Below are positions 1 through 6,474 of a stretch of DNA of 6,474 nt, one piece after another. Position 1 is the stretch's first letter. Every line of letters begins with the position of its first letter. Source of the DNA: Burkholderiaceae bacterium (GTDB taxonomy: Bacteria > Pseudomonadota > Gammaproteobacteria > Burkholderiales > Burkholderiaceae); contig JAKONL010000293.1 in assembly GCA_022701965.1 (NCBI GenBank), positions 1 through 6,474 on the forward strand, in the 5' to 3' direction. The notes below the pieces were generated by a model, which had not been told where the DNA came from, made no database searches, and saw only the letters and a list, made by a program, of their open reading frames with translations. A program made the position numbers and the translations under genes.

Positions 1-1074
1 ATGCTCACGCCGCGCGAGACCACGCACCTGTTCGCGCAGATCGACCGGCTCAAGGCGCGCGGCGTGGCGATCGTCTACGTCTCGCACCGTCTCGAGGAAC
101 TGCAGCGCATCGCCGACCACGTGGCGGTGCTGCGCGACGGCCGGCTGGTCGACGTCCGGCCGATGGCCGGCGTGCGCGAATCCGAGCTGGTCGAGCGCAT
201 GGTCGGCCGCGCGGTGCACGAGCATGAAGGCCGGCCGCGCCGCGTCGCCGGGCCGGTGCTGCTGCAGGCGCACGGCATCGGCCGCGCCGACGTCGTGCGC
301 GACGTCGACATCGCGCTGCACGCGGGCGAGGTCATGGGCCTGGCCGGGCTGGTCGGCTCGGGCCGGACCGAACTGGTGCGCCTGCTCTTCGGTGCCGACC
401 GGGCCGACCGCGGCGAGATCGTGCTGCATCCGGGCGCCGGCGAATCCGCTCCCGTGCGCCGCCTGCCCAAGGGCTGGCGCTCGCCGATGCAGGCGATCCG
501 CGCCGGCATCGGGCTCGTCACCGAGGACCGCAAGTCGCAGGGCCTGCTGCTGCCGCAGTCGATCCGCGTCAACACGACGCTGAGCGACCTGGGCGCGATC
601 TCGCGCGGCGGGTGGCTCCGCCCGGCGCTGGAACGCGGCATCGCCAGGCGCTTCGTCGACCGGCTGCGCGTGCGCTCGCACGGCATCGAGCAGCCGGTGT
701 CGACGCTGAGCGGCGGCAACCAGCAGAAGGTGGTGTTCGCGCGCTGGCTGCATCGCGAGTGCAAGGTGCTGCTGCTCGACGAGCCGACGCGCGGCGTCGA
801 CGTCGGTGCGCGCGCCGACCTCTATGCCGAGCTCGACCGCATGACAGACGCCGGCAAGGCGCTGCTGATGGTGTCGAGCGACCTGCGCGAGCTGATGGCG
901 ATGTGCGACCGCATCGGCGTGATGAGCGCCGGCCGCCTGGTCGCGGTGTTCGAGCGCGGCCGGTGGACCGAGCAGTCGCTGCTCGCCGCCGCCTTCAGCG
1001 ACGCGGCGGTGCTGCCGGCCTCCGCCGCCGCGCCTTCCGGAGTTTCCCTTCCCCCTGCCGAGCACAAGCCATGA
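1..1074 (+). CDS. rbsA: Ribose ABC importer ATP-binding protein RbsA, 5'-truncated by window edge
   Basis: This is the ATPase of a CUT2-family sugar importer, which powers ribose uptake at the inner membrane. About 357 residues of a protein usually near 500 are visible. The first visible residues (MLTPRET) match the stretch just after Walker B of the first nucleotide-binding domain, so the ATG at position 1 is an internal codon and the real start lies upstream. The first-domain H-loop SHR is at residues 28-30. The second domain follows: degenerate Walker A VGSGRTEL (118-125, Arg122 where Lys is usual), EDRK (175-178), signature LSGGNQQK (236-243), Walker B and D-loop LLLDEPTRGVDVGA (257-270), and SSD (292-294) in place of an H-loop His. 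The degenerate second site is normal for this family. A Pro/Ala-rich tail of about 25 residues ends the protein. Its TGA overlaps the rbsC start (ATGA). Ribose as substrate is inferred from the RbsR, RbsK and RbsD neighbours. Confidence 0.95.
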   Translation: MLTPRETTHLFAQIDRLKARGVAIVYVSHRLEELQRIADHVAVLRDGRLVDVRPMAGVRESELVERMVGRAVHEHEGRPRRVAGPVLLQAHGIGRADVVRDVDIALHAGEVMGLAGLVGSGRTELVRLLFGADRADRGEIVLHPGAGESAPVRRLPKGWRSPMQAIRAGIGLVTEDRKSQGLLLPQSIRVNTTLSDLGAISRGGWLRPALERGIARRFVDRLRVRSHGIEQPVSTLSGGNQQKVVFARWLHRECKVLLLDEPTRGVDVGARADLYAELDRMTDAGKALLMVSSDLRELMAMCDRIGVMSAGRLVAVFERGRWTEQSLLAAAFSDAAVLPASAAAPSGVSLPPAEHKP

Positions 1075-2096
1075 GCACGACCCCGCCACCCATCGCCGCG
1101 CCCAACGCCGCACCCCCGGTCGACGCACCGAAGAAACCCTCCGCGCTGCGCGGCCAGCTCGGCACCTACCTGGGCCTCGCGGCCGTGCTGATCGGCATGA
1201 TCGCGCTGTTCGGCAGCCAGAGCGACTACTTCCTCACGCGCGAGACCTTCGTCACCATCGCCAACGAGATCCCGGCGCTGGCCGTGATGGCGGTGGGCAT
1301 GACCTTCGTGCTGATCATCGCGGGCATCGACCTGTCGGTCGGCTCCGTGCTGGCGCTCAGCGCCGCCGCGACGGCCGCCGCGATCCTGCAATTGAAGTGG
1401 AGCGTGCCGGCCGCTGCGGCGCTCGGCCTGGCGACCGGGCTGGCCTGCGGCGCGGTCACGGGCGCGGTGTCGGTGGCCTGGCGGCTGCCGTCGTTCATCG
1501 TCTCGCTGGGCATGCTCGAGGCCGTGCGCGGCGGCGCCTATCTGGTCACCGACTCGCGCACGCAGTACGTCGGCGATGCGATCTCCGGTCTGGCCGCGCC
1601 CTGGATCGGCGGCATCTCGGCGGCCTTCGTGCTGGCCGTGGTGCTGGTCGTGGTCGGGCAGGCGGTGCTCACGCGCACCGTCTTCGGCCGCCACGTGGTC
1701 GGCATCGGCACCAACGAGGAGGCGATGCGGCTGGCCGGCGTCGACCCGCGGCCGATCCGCATCGTCGTGTTCGCGCTGACCGGCCTGCTCGCCGGGCTCG
1801 CCGGTCTCATGCAGTCCGCACGCCTCGAAGCGGCCGACCCGAACGCCGGCGTCGGCATCGAGCTGCAGGTGATCGCGGCCGTGGTCATCGGCGGCACGAG
1901 CCTGATGGGCGGACGCGGGTCGGTGGTGAACACCTTCTTCGGCGTGCTGATCATCGCGGTGCTAGAGGCCGGCCTGGCGCAGATCGGCGCGAGCGAGCCG
2001 AGCAAGCGCATCATCACCGGCGCCGTGATCGTGGTGGCCGTGATCATCGACACCGTGCGCCAGCGGCGCGCCGACCGCCGCGGCGGCGGTCACTGA
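1071..2096 (+). CDS. rbsC: Ribose ABC importer permease RbsC
   Basis: This is the inner-membrane channel subunit of the ribose importer, 341 aa (E. coli RbsC is 321). A Pro/Ala-rich cytoplasmic leader of about 28 residues precedes the first hydrophobic segment (about 31-48). Further hydrophobic stretches lie near 64-84, 90-107, 112-135, 180-200, 231-248, 265-280, 285-303 and 313-327, as expected for a BPD_transp_2 permease. Family motifs are GMTFVLIIAGIDLSVGS (76-92), GTNEEAMRLAGV (213-224), which fits the cytoplasmic loop contacting the ATPase, and VIGGTSLMGGRGSV (272-285). The ATG at 1071 was chosen because it overlaps the rbsA stop as ATGA and gives a normal length. The same frame stays open far upstream, but that part is only the shadow of rbsA. 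Only a weak GAG (1060-1062) precedes the start, which points to translational coupling. No ribose-binding protein gene follows it, unlike E. coli. Confidence 0.95.
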   Translation: MSTTPPPIAAPNAAPPVDAPKKPSALRGQLGTYLGLAAVLIGMIALFGSQSDYFLTRETFVTIANEIPALAVMAVGMTFVLIIAGIDLSVGSVLALSAAATAAAILQLKWSVPAAAALGLATGLACGAVTGAVSVAWRLPSFIVSLGMLEAVRGGAYLVTDSRTQYVGDAISGLAAPWIGGISAAFVLAVVLVVVGQAVLTRTVFGRHVVGIGTNEEAMRLAGVDPRPIRIVVFALTGLLAGLAGLMQSARLEAADPNAGVGIELQVIAAVVIGGTSLMGGRGSVVNTFFGVLIIAVLEAGLAQIGASEPSKRIITGAVIVVAVIIDTVRQRRADRRGGGH

Positions 2097-2107
2097 CGCG
2101 CGCACCC

Positions 2108-2112
2108 GGAGA
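2108..2112 (+). promoter_or_regulatory. Ribosome binding site of rbsR
   Basis: GGAGA lies in the only real gap of the rbs cluster (2097-2121) and ends 9 nt before the rbsR ATG at 2122. It is the clearest Shine-Dalgarno in the operon and fixes the rbsR start, so the regulator can be translated independently of rbsC. I see no promoter-like hexamers in this 25-bp gap. Confidence 0.7.
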
Positions 2113-2121
2113 CGGCGGCGC

Positions 2122-3165
2122 ATGGCCACCATCAAGCACGTCGCCGAGCGCGCGGGCGTGTCGGTCACCACGGTGTCGCACGTCGTCAACACGACGCGGC
2201 ACGTGAGCAAGGCGGTGGCGGACCGCGTCGACCTCGCCATCCGCGAGCTCGGCTACGTACCGAGCGCGGTGGCGCGCAGCCTCAAGCGCAACAGCACGCA
2301 CACGCTCGGCATGCTGATCCCGAACAGCTCCAACCCCTATTTCGCCGAGATCGTGCGTGCCGTGGAGGACCGCTGCTTCGCCGCCGGCTACACGCTGATC
2401 CTGTGCAACACCGACGACGCGCCGCAGCGCCAGAGCGTCTACCTGAAGGTGCTGGCCGAGCGCCGCATCGACGGGCTGATCGTCGTCTCCACCGGCGACG
2501 ACGAGTCGCTCGTCGCGCAGCTGCGCGGCCTGCAGATGCCCGCCGTGCTGCTCGACCGCGAGATCGACGACCCGGGCTGCGACCTGGTCGAGACGGCCCA
2601 CGAGGAAGGCGCGCTGCTCGCGGTGCGGCACCTGCTCGCGCTCGGCCACACGCGCATCGCGTGCATCGCCGGGCCGGCCCACGTGAGCGCGGGCGAGGCG
2701 CGCGTCGAAGGCTGGCGCCGGGCCCTCGCGGAGGCCGGACTGCGGCCGGCCGCTGCGCCCGCGCGCGGCGGCTTCACCAGCCAGGGCGGCTACGAGGCGA
2801 TGCACGCCATGCTGCGCGGCGAGTCCGTGCACCGGCGCGCGTCGGCGGTCTTCGTCTGCAACGACCTGATGGCGATCGGCGCGCTGCGGGCCGCGCACGA
2901 ATGCGGCGTCGAGGTGCCCGAGGCACTGTCGATCGTCGGCTTCGACGACATCGAACTCACCGCCTACACCAGCCCGCCGCTCACCACCGTGGCCCAGCCC
3001 AAGGCGCGCATCGGCGCGCTGGCCGTCGACATGCTGCTCGAACGCCTGCGCGGCCTGCGCGTCGAGACCCGCCAGGTCATGCTGCAACCCGAGTTGCGCG
3101 TGCGCTCGTCCACCGCGCCGGCCGTGCGCCCTTCCGCTTCCCTCTCGATGACTTCGAATCCGTGA
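2122..3165 (+). CDS. rbsR: Ribose operon regulator RbsR, LacI/GalR family
   Basis: This 347-aa transcription factor of the LacI family probably represses the rbs operon and is released by ribose, as E. coli RbsR is; both the effector and the mode are inferred. The N-terminal helix-turn-helix (about 4-23) has recognition helix [10 protein letters not shown] (14-23). The hinge helix PSAVARSLK (47-55) carries Leu54, the residue that PurR and LacI relatives insert into the operator minor groove. The stretch [20 protein letters not shown] (59-78), the LCNT at 94-97 and GFDDIEL...PPLTTVAQP (273-293) closely resemble E. coli RbsR. The effector core is a periplasmic-binding-protein fold, with CNDLMAIG at 246-253. 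The C-terminus extends about 15 residues past the usual end. The ATG is supported by the GGAGA upstream and the MATIKHVA start. The gene sits inside the operon between rbsC and rbsK, and its stop overlaps the rbsK start, so it is probably co-transcribed with its targets. A general pentose regulator is a less likely alternative. Confidence 0.92.
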   Translation: MATIKHVAERAGVSVTTVSHVVNTTRHVSKAVADRVDLAIRELGYVPSAVARSLKRNSTHTLGMLIPNSSNPYFAEIVRAVEDRCFAAGYTLILCNTDDAPQRQSVYLKVLAERRIDGLIVVSTGDDESLVAQLRGLQMPAVLLDREIDDPGCDLVETAHEEGALLAVRHLLALGHTRIACIAGPAHVSAGEARVEGWRRALAEAGLRPAAAPARGGFTSQGGYEAMHAMLRGESVHRRASAVFVCNDLMAIGALRAAHECGVEVPEALSIVGFDDIELTAYTSPPLTTVAQPKARIGALAVDMLLERLRGLRVETRQVMLQPELRVRSSTAPAVRPSASLSMTSNP

Positions 3166-4133
3166 CATCCATCCCGACTCTCCCTTCGACCGACCTGCAG
3201 CGCCGGCCCCGCATCGTCGTGCTCGGCAGCCTCAACATGGATCTGGTGCTGCGCGTGCCGCATGCGCCGGCCGCGGGCGAAACCCTGGAAGGCCGCTCGA
3301 TCGACCGCATTCCCGGCGGCAAGGGCGGCAACCAGGCCGTCGCCTGCGCACGGCAAGGCGCGCAGGTGCAGCTGACCGGCTGCGTCGGCGACGACGCCGA
3401 CGGCCGCGCGCTGCGCGATGCGCTGGCGCGCGACGGCGTCGACACGTCGTCGGTGCGCGTCGATGCGCAGGCGACGACCGGCACCGCGCTGGTGATGGTC
3501 GACGACGCGGGCCAGAACCGCATCGTCGTGATCGCCGGTGCCAACGCCGGCGTCGAGATCGAGGACGACGACTTCGCCGAGCGGCTGCGGGACGCGGACT
3601 TTCTGGTCGCGCAGTTCGAGACGCCGCTCGCCGAGGTCGCGCGTGCCATGCACGTCGCGAAGCGCACCGGCTGCAAGGTGCTCCTCAACCCTTCGCCGGC
3701 GCGGCCCATCGACGAGGCGCTCTGGCCGCTGATCGACACGCTGGTCGTCAACGAGGTCGAGGCCGGCATGCTCAGCGGCCAGGCCGTCGACACGCCGCAC
3801 GACGCCGCCGCGGCCGGGCAGGCGCTGCGCGAACGCGGCATCGCCCGTGTGGTCGTGACGCTGGGCGCGCGCGGCGCGGTGGCCGTCGATTCGCAGGGCG
3901 CGCGCCACCACACGGCGCCGGTGGTCGAGGTGGTCGACACCACCGCGGCCGGCGACACCTTCCTCGGCGCGCTGGCCGTGGCGCTCGCGCAGGACGGCGA
4001 TCTCGACGAGGCGGTGCGCCTGGGCACCCGCGCCGCCGCGCTGTGCGTGACGCGTCCCGGCGCGCAGCCTTCCATCCCGCAGCGCGAGACCGTGCTGCGC
4101 AGCCCTCTCCCTCCCGCCTGGACCTCCCTGTGA
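3162..4133 (+). CDS. rbsK: Ribokinase RbsK
   Basis: Ribokinase is a cytoplasmic PfkB-family sugar kinase that converts D-ribose and ATP to ribose 5-phosphate, feeding the pentose phosphate pathway and nucleotide synthesis. The protein is 323 aa (E. coli 309), with an N-terminal tail of about 15 residues before the first strand. Asn25 and Asp27 in GSLNMD and the loop GGKGGNQ (52-58) fit the ribose-binding site. PfkB signature 2, DTTAAGDTF (259-267), holds the anion-hole residues (262-265) and the catalytic base Asp265. QFETP (151-155) and NEVEA (197-201) also match ribokinases. The start is GTG at 3162, overlapping the rbsR TGA as GTGA. The next in-frame ATG (3237) is the internal Met26 and would remove the first strand and the substrate Asn. 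No convincing Shine-Dalgarno is visible, which suggests coupling to rbsR translation. Its stop overlaps the rbsD start in the same way. Confidence 0.96.
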   Translation: MTSIPTLPSTDLQRRPRIVVLGSLNMDLVLRVPHAPAAGETLEGRSIDRIPGGKGGNQAVACARQGAQVQLTGCVGDDADGRALRDALARDGVDTSSVRVDAQATTGTALVMVDDAGQNRIVVIAGANAGVEIEDDDFAERLRDADFLVAQFETPLAEVARAMHVAKRTGCKVLLNPSPARPIDEALWPLIDTLVVNEVEAGMLSGQAVDTPHDAAAAGQALRERGIARVVVTLGARGAVAVDSQGARHHTAPVVEVVDTTAAGDTFLGALAVALAQDGDLDEAVRLGTRAAALCVTRPGAQPSIPQRETVLRSPLPPAWTSL

Positions 4134-4525
4134 AACGCACCGCCCTCCTCCACGCCGAACTCTCCCGCGCGATCGCGGCCCTGGGCCACGGCGACATGAT
4201 CGTGATCGGCGACGCCGGCCTGCCGGTGCCCGACGGCCCGCTGCGCATCGACCTCGCATTGACGCCCGGCATCCCGCGCGTGGCCGACGTGCTGCGCGTC
4301 GTGCTGTCGGAGATGCAGGTGGAGCGCGCCGTCGTCGCGCAGGAGGCGCTCGACGCCGGCGGCGGCGCGCTGCCCGCATGGTGCGAAGGCCAGCTGGGCG
4401 TGGCGCCCGAGGCCGTGTCGCATGCCGATTTCAAGCGCCTGAGCGCGCAAGCCAAGGCCGTCGTGCGCACCGGCGAATGCACGCCCTACGCCAACATCGT
4501 GCTGGTGTCGGGCGTCTGCTTCTGA
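4130..4525 (+). CDS. rbsD: D-ribose pyranase RbsD
   Basis: RbsD interconverts the beta-pyranose and beta-furanose forms of D-ribose, so that imported ribose reaches ribokinase in the form it uses. The protein is 131 aa (E. coli 139). Residues expected in the active site are present: His20 in LGHGD, Asp28 in GDAGLPVP, His98, Lys102, and Tyr120 and Asn122 in [20 protein letters not shown] (39-49) and EMQVERA (61-67) are also typical of RbsD and less so of the related fucose mutarotase FucU. The start is GTG at 4130, sharing GTGA with the rbsK stop; this gives the usual N-terminus beginning MKRTALLH. Only a weak GGA (4120-4122) precedes it. In E. coli rbsD is the first gene of the operon, whereas here it is the last. 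Its TGA is followed immediately by the stop codon of the opposing MOSC gene. Confidence 0.95.
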   Translation: MKRTALLHAELSRAIAALGHGDMIVIGDAGLPVPDGPLRIDLALTPGIPRVADVLRVVLSEMQVERAVVAQEALDAGGGALPAWCEGQLGVAPEAVSHADFKRLSAQAKAVVRTGECTPYANIVLVSGVCF

Positions 4526-4528
4526 TCA
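4523..4528. other. Abutting convergent stop codons (TGATCA)
   Basis: The rbsD stop TGA (4523-4525) and the MOSC gene stop, TGA on the minus strand (4526-4528), touch with no base between them and form the palindrome TGATCA. There is no intergenic room for a terminator, and I see no hairpin followed by a T-run nearby on either strand. Any termination signal must lie inside the opposing coding sequence, or be Rho-dependent. Confidence 0.9.
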
Positions 4529-5413
4529 GTCGAAGCGGAAATCGGCGCGCACCGGCTGCCCGACCTTCAGCAGGTGGTCGATGCCTTCGATCACGATGGC
4601 GTTCATGCCGAAGGTGATCGCGCCGCCCACGCGCGCGTCGGCCCGGTAACGGCTCAGCATGTCGCCGACCTCGGTGCCGCGCGCGGCGGTCGCCGGATCG
4701 ATGTCGGGCATCGGGCAGCGCGCGCAGGGCTTGACCGGTCGCAGGCGCGCCTCGCCCTGCGCGGTCGCGACGTGCAGCGTGCCGGCGCGATCCTCGTCGT
4801 GCGACTCGATGCCGGCCAGGACGATGTTCGGTCGGAAGCGTTCGATGCCGACGGCACCGCGGCCCGCTGCCGCGAGGCGGTGGTTCAGGTCGGCCAGCGA
4901 CGCCTCGCTCGCGACCAGCAGCGGGTAGCCGTCGGAGAACTGGTTCTCGGCCTCGACACCGTCGGTCCAGCTCGGGCTCGACAACCGCCTGTGTTCGGGA
5001 TCGAACCGCACCAGCCGGAGCTTCGCGGGCCGCCCGGGCTCGGAGAGGAAGTCGCTGAACCACTGCGCCGCGACATCGCCCATGTCGTAGGCCGCCACGT
5101 CGTCGTCCCAGACGCGCACGCGCACCGGTGCCTCGACGCGGTCGAACGCGACGTGCAGCGCCAGCATCCCGGGCGCGCGCAGCACCATCTCGAACTGCCG
5201 CAATTGCGGCCGGACCAGCACCATGCGCGGCAGCTCGCGCTGCGTGACGAACTGCCCGTGCGCGTCGACCACCATCCAGGCGCGATCGAACTCGAGCCCC
5301 GTCTCGGTCAGCAGCGCCTCCGGAACGTCGACGCCGGCGCACGACTTGACGGGATAGACGAACAGGCGGGCGACGGTGGCATGCAGGTCGAATGCGGGAG
5401 CGGGGGATGTCAC
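4526..5413 (-). CDS. MOSC-domain protein, YcbX/mARC-like, without ferredoxin domain
   Basis: This 295-aa protein has an N-terminal MOSC beta-barrel domain (LFVYPVKSCAG, 17-27; GLEFDRAWMVVD, 39-50) followed by the MOSC domain. Landmarks of the latter are FSDGYPLLVAS (159-169), RFRPNIVLAG (192-201), RPVKPCARC (225-233) with conserved Cys230, and FGMNAIVIEG (268-277). In the family the Cys of KPCxRC ligates molybdenum in the molybdenum cofactor. Relatives such as E. coli YcbX and eukaryotic mARC reduce N-hydroxylated compounds. YcbX has a C-terminal 2Fe-2S domain; this protein ends at the MOSC domain, so a separate electron donor would be needed. The substrate is unknown. The start is GTG at 5413-5411, preceded by GAGG at 9 nt spacing. 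The frame is open further upstream, but that part is Arg/Pro-rich, has no domain resemblance and overlaps the divergent gene. It is probably not functionally linked to the rbs operon. Confidence 0.9.
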   Translation of the reverse strand: MTSPAPAFDLHATVARLFVYPVKSCAGVDVPEALLTETGLEFDRAWMVVDAHGQFVTQRELPRMVLVRPQLRQFEMVLRAPGMLALHVAFDRVEAPVRVRVWDDDVAAYDMGDVAAQWFSDFLSEPGRPAKLRLVRFDPEHRRLSSPSWTDGVEAENQFSDGYPLLVASEASLADLNHRLAAAGRGAVGIERFRPNIVLAGIESHDEDRAGTLHVATAQGEARLRPVKPCARCPMPDIDPATAARGTEVGDMLSRYRADARVGGAITFGMNAIVIEGIDHLLKVGQPVRADFRFD

Positions 5414-5422
5414 GGTCGGCGG

Positions 5423-5426
5423 CCTC
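5423..5426 (-). promoter_or_regulatory. Likely ribosome binding site of the MOSC gene
   Basis: On the minus strand GAGG ends 9 nt before the GTG at 5413. It is short, but it supports GTG over more upstream in-frame starts. No in-frame ATG lies near the beginning of the conserved domain. Confidence 0.45.
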
Positions 5427-5443
5427 GGGAGGAATCGGGACCG

Positions 5444-5459
5444 CGATTGTCCCCAATCG
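5444..5459. repeat. Perfect inverted repeat CGATTG-TCCC-CAATCG
   Basis: This is a 6-bp perfect inverted repeat with a 4-bp spacer in the 80-bp divergent region (5414-5493) between the MOSC and monooxygenase genes. The minus strand also reads GACAAT (5451-5446) here, a possible -10 box for the MOSC gene that would give a short leader of about 25 nt; I see no good -35 for it. The repeat could be an operator for either gene or a short hairpin. It could also be chance, as no regulator is recognised. Confidence 0.4.
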
Positions 5460-5481
5460 ACGGGCCCCGGAGGGCCACTCC

Positions 5482-5487
5482 TACAAT
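5482..5487 (+). promoter_or_regulatory. Candidate -10 box (TACAAT) for the monooxygenase gene
   Basis: TACAAT differs from the consensus TATAAT at one base and stands out in very GC-rich DNA. It ends 6 nt before the ATG at 5494, so the predicted transcription start falls on or next to the start codon. No Shine-Dalgarno lies between box and ATG, which fits a leaderless mRNA. The -35 is poor: the best candidate is TCGACG (5457-5462) with a long 19-bp spacer. Confidence 0.5.
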
Positions 5488-5493
5488 CCTTCG

Positions 5494-6474
5494 ATGGCAC
5501 TTTCCCCCGAGGTTTGCATTCGCGGCGGCGGCATCGTCGGCCGCACCCTGGCGTTGCTGCTGGCGCGCGAACGCGTCCGCGTGGCACTGGTCGCGCCGGC
5601 CGCCGACCCCCGCGACGACGTCCGCGCCTATGCGCTGAACGCGGCGTCGAAAGCGCTGCTCGAGTCGCTGCGCGCCTGGCCCGAAGCGGCCCACGCGACG
5701 GCGGTGCGCGAGATGCGGGTCGACGGCGACGCCGGCGGCCGGGTGCGCTTCGACGCCGGGGCGCAGGAGGTCGATGCGCTGGCCTGGATCGTCGACGTGC
5801 CGGCGCTCGAACGCCGGCTGGCCGACGCGGTGCGCTTCCAGCCGCAGATCGACATCGTCGACGAACCGGTCGCGGCCGCGCTCACCGTGGTCTGCGAGGG
5901 CAAGGCCAGCGCGACGCGCGAGGCGCTCGGGGTGAGCTACGACGTGACGCGTTATCCGCAGCACGCCATCGCCGCCCGCCTGGAAGCCGAACGCCCGCAC
6001 GAAGGCATTGCCCGCCAGTGGTTCGACGCGCGCGGCGAGGTGCTCGCGCTGCTGCCGCTCGGCGGCAGTCCCGACAGCCGCGCCCTGGCGCTGGTGTGGT
6101 CGGTCGACCAGTTCCGGGCGCCCGAACTGCTCGCGCAGGACGCGGACGGCTTCACAGCCGCGCTTCGCGAGGCCACCGGCGACGCGCTCGGCGCGCTGGC
6201 GTTGACCAGCGAACGCGCATCGTGGCCGCTGCAGCGCGCGATCGCCGACCGCTGGATCGGCCGCTTTCCACCTTCCGCCGACGGCAAGCCCGGCAAGGCC
6301 TGGGCGCTGGCCGGCGATGCCGCGCACACCGTGCATCCGCTCGCGGGCCAGGGCCTGAACCTGGGGCTCGCCGACGCGGCGGCGCTCGCCGACGTCGTCC
6401 GCTCGCGCGACTACTGGCGCAGCGTCGGCGACGCGCGGCTGCTGCGCCGCTACGAGCGCGCGCGCCGCACCGAC
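5494..6474 (+). CDS. FAD-dependent monooxygenase, UbiH/COQ6-like, 3'-truncated by window edge
   Basis: This is a class A flavoprotein hydroxylase of the UbiH/UbiF/VisC/COQ6 group, whose members hydroxylate the ring of ubiquinone precursors with NAD(P)H and oxygen. Which ring position is used, or whether the substrate is another aromatic, cannot be told. The frame runs open for 327 codons to the window end; the family is usually near 390 aa, so the C-terminus is missing. The N-terminal dinucleotide-binding fold has GGGIVG (11-16), followed by DVRAYALN (42-49), matching the family's DxRxxAL motif. The FAD ribityl motif GDAAHTVHPLAGQGLNLG (274-291) is canonical. YPQHAIAARLEAERPHEG (154-171) matches the family's QxAI..ExPHxG region. 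In the middle, the usual ADG motif reads CEG (134-136), and the segment before it is short. The ATG at 5494 puts the FAD motif close to the N-terminus. The gene is divergent from the MOSC gene and probably leaderless. Confidence 0.88.
   Translation, partial: MALSPEVCIRGGGIVGRTLALLLARERVRVALVAPAADPRDDVRAYALNAASKALLESLRAWPEAAHATAVREMRVDGDAGGRVRFDAGAQEVDALAWIVDVPALERRLADAVRFQPQIDIVDEPVAAALTVVCEGKASATREALGVSYDVTRYPQHAIAARLEAERPHEGIARQWFDARGEVLALLPLGGSPDSRALALVWSVDQFRAPELLAQDADGFTAALREATGDALGALALTSERASWPLQRAIADRWIGRFPPSADGKPGKAWALAGDAAHTVHPLAGQGLNLGLADAAALADVVRSRDYWRSVGDARLLRRYERARRTD

Noticed and set aside
1..3. ATG at the first base as the true start of rbsA
   Set aside because: The first residues match the middle of the first nucleotide-binding domain, after Walker B; the first Walker A and signature are absent because they lie outside the window.
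612..1070. Upstream extension of the rbsC frame
   Set aside because: It lies wholly inside rbsA in another frame, is Arg/Ala-rich with no family resemblance, and would give a 494-aa permease; ATG 1071 gives the normal length.
2403..3161. Upstream extension of the ribokinase frame
   Set aside because: It is low-complexity Arg/Ala-rich sequence overlapping rbsR; ribokinase similarity begins just after GTG 3162.
3160..3170. The 11-mer CCGTGACATCC at the rbsK start, found again at the MOSC start on the minus strand
   Set aside because: Both are GTG starts followed by Thr-Ser codons; the match is short, does not extend, and is best explained by chance.
2964..4450. Long antisense frames (about 370-470 codons) opposite rbsR and rbsK
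   Set aside because: They are typical open antisense frames of high-GC DNA, rich in Arg, Ala, His and Asp, with no recognisable domain, opposite genes with full family motifs.
5414..5587. N-terminal extension of the MOSC gene to an ATG at 5587
   Set aside because: The extra 58 residues are basic and Pro-rich, match nothing, and overlap the start and promoter of the divergent monooxygenase.
5410..6336. Antisense frame of about 308 codons opposite the monooxygenase gene
   Set aside because: The + strand frame carries clear FAD motifs at both ends; the antisense product is a compositional shadow.
1..6474. Search for a new system: CRISPR, phage, toxin-antitoxin, insertion sequence, tRNA or riboswitch
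   Set aside because: No direct repeat arrays, transposase motifs, tRNA-like folds or base-composition break were seen; the window is covered by recognisable metabolic genes.

Overview
The window is very GC-rich DNA with tightly packed genes, strong G/C preference at third codon positions and frequent GTG starts. Together with the protein types this suggests a betaproteobacterium of the order Burkholderiales, perhaps Comamonadaceae-like. That placement is inference from base composition and remembered family resemblance; no database search was made.

Positions 1-4525 hold the downstream part of a D-ribose uptake and catabolism operon on the + strand, in the order rbsA (5' end outside the window), rbsC, rbsR, rbsK, rbsD. 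RbsA and RbsC are the ATPase and membrane parts of a CUT2-type ABC sugar importer. RbsR is a LacI-family regulator very like E. coli RbsR. RbsK phosphorylates ribose, and RbsD interconverts ribose ring forms so that the kinase receives the furanose. The genes are translationally linked: rbsA/rbsC share ATGA, rbsR/rbsK and rbsK/rbsD each share GTGA, and only rbsC/rbsR are separated (25 bp, with a good Shine-Dalgarno before rbsR). The periplasmic ribose-binding protein gene (rbsB) is not between rbsC and rbsK as in E. coli; it presumably lies upstream, outside the window. The operon promoter is also outside.

Positions 4526-5413 (- strand) encode a single-domain MOSC protein related to YcbX/mARC. 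Its stop codon directly abuts that of rbsD (TGATCA, no spacer). It is divergent from a + strand UbiH/COQ6-type FAD monooxygenase gene starting at 5494 that runs off the right edge. The 80-bp region between these two genes has a TACAAT -10-like box placed so that the monooxygenase mRNA could be leaderless, and a perfect 6-bp inverted repeat.

There is no tRNA, rRNA, CRISPR, mobile element or other recognisable foreign DNA, and no noncoding stretch longer than 80 bp. I see no convincing new biological system. The points worth a second look are the operon architecture, the zero-spacing convergence, the divergent control region, and the compact monooxygenase with an altered DG motif.
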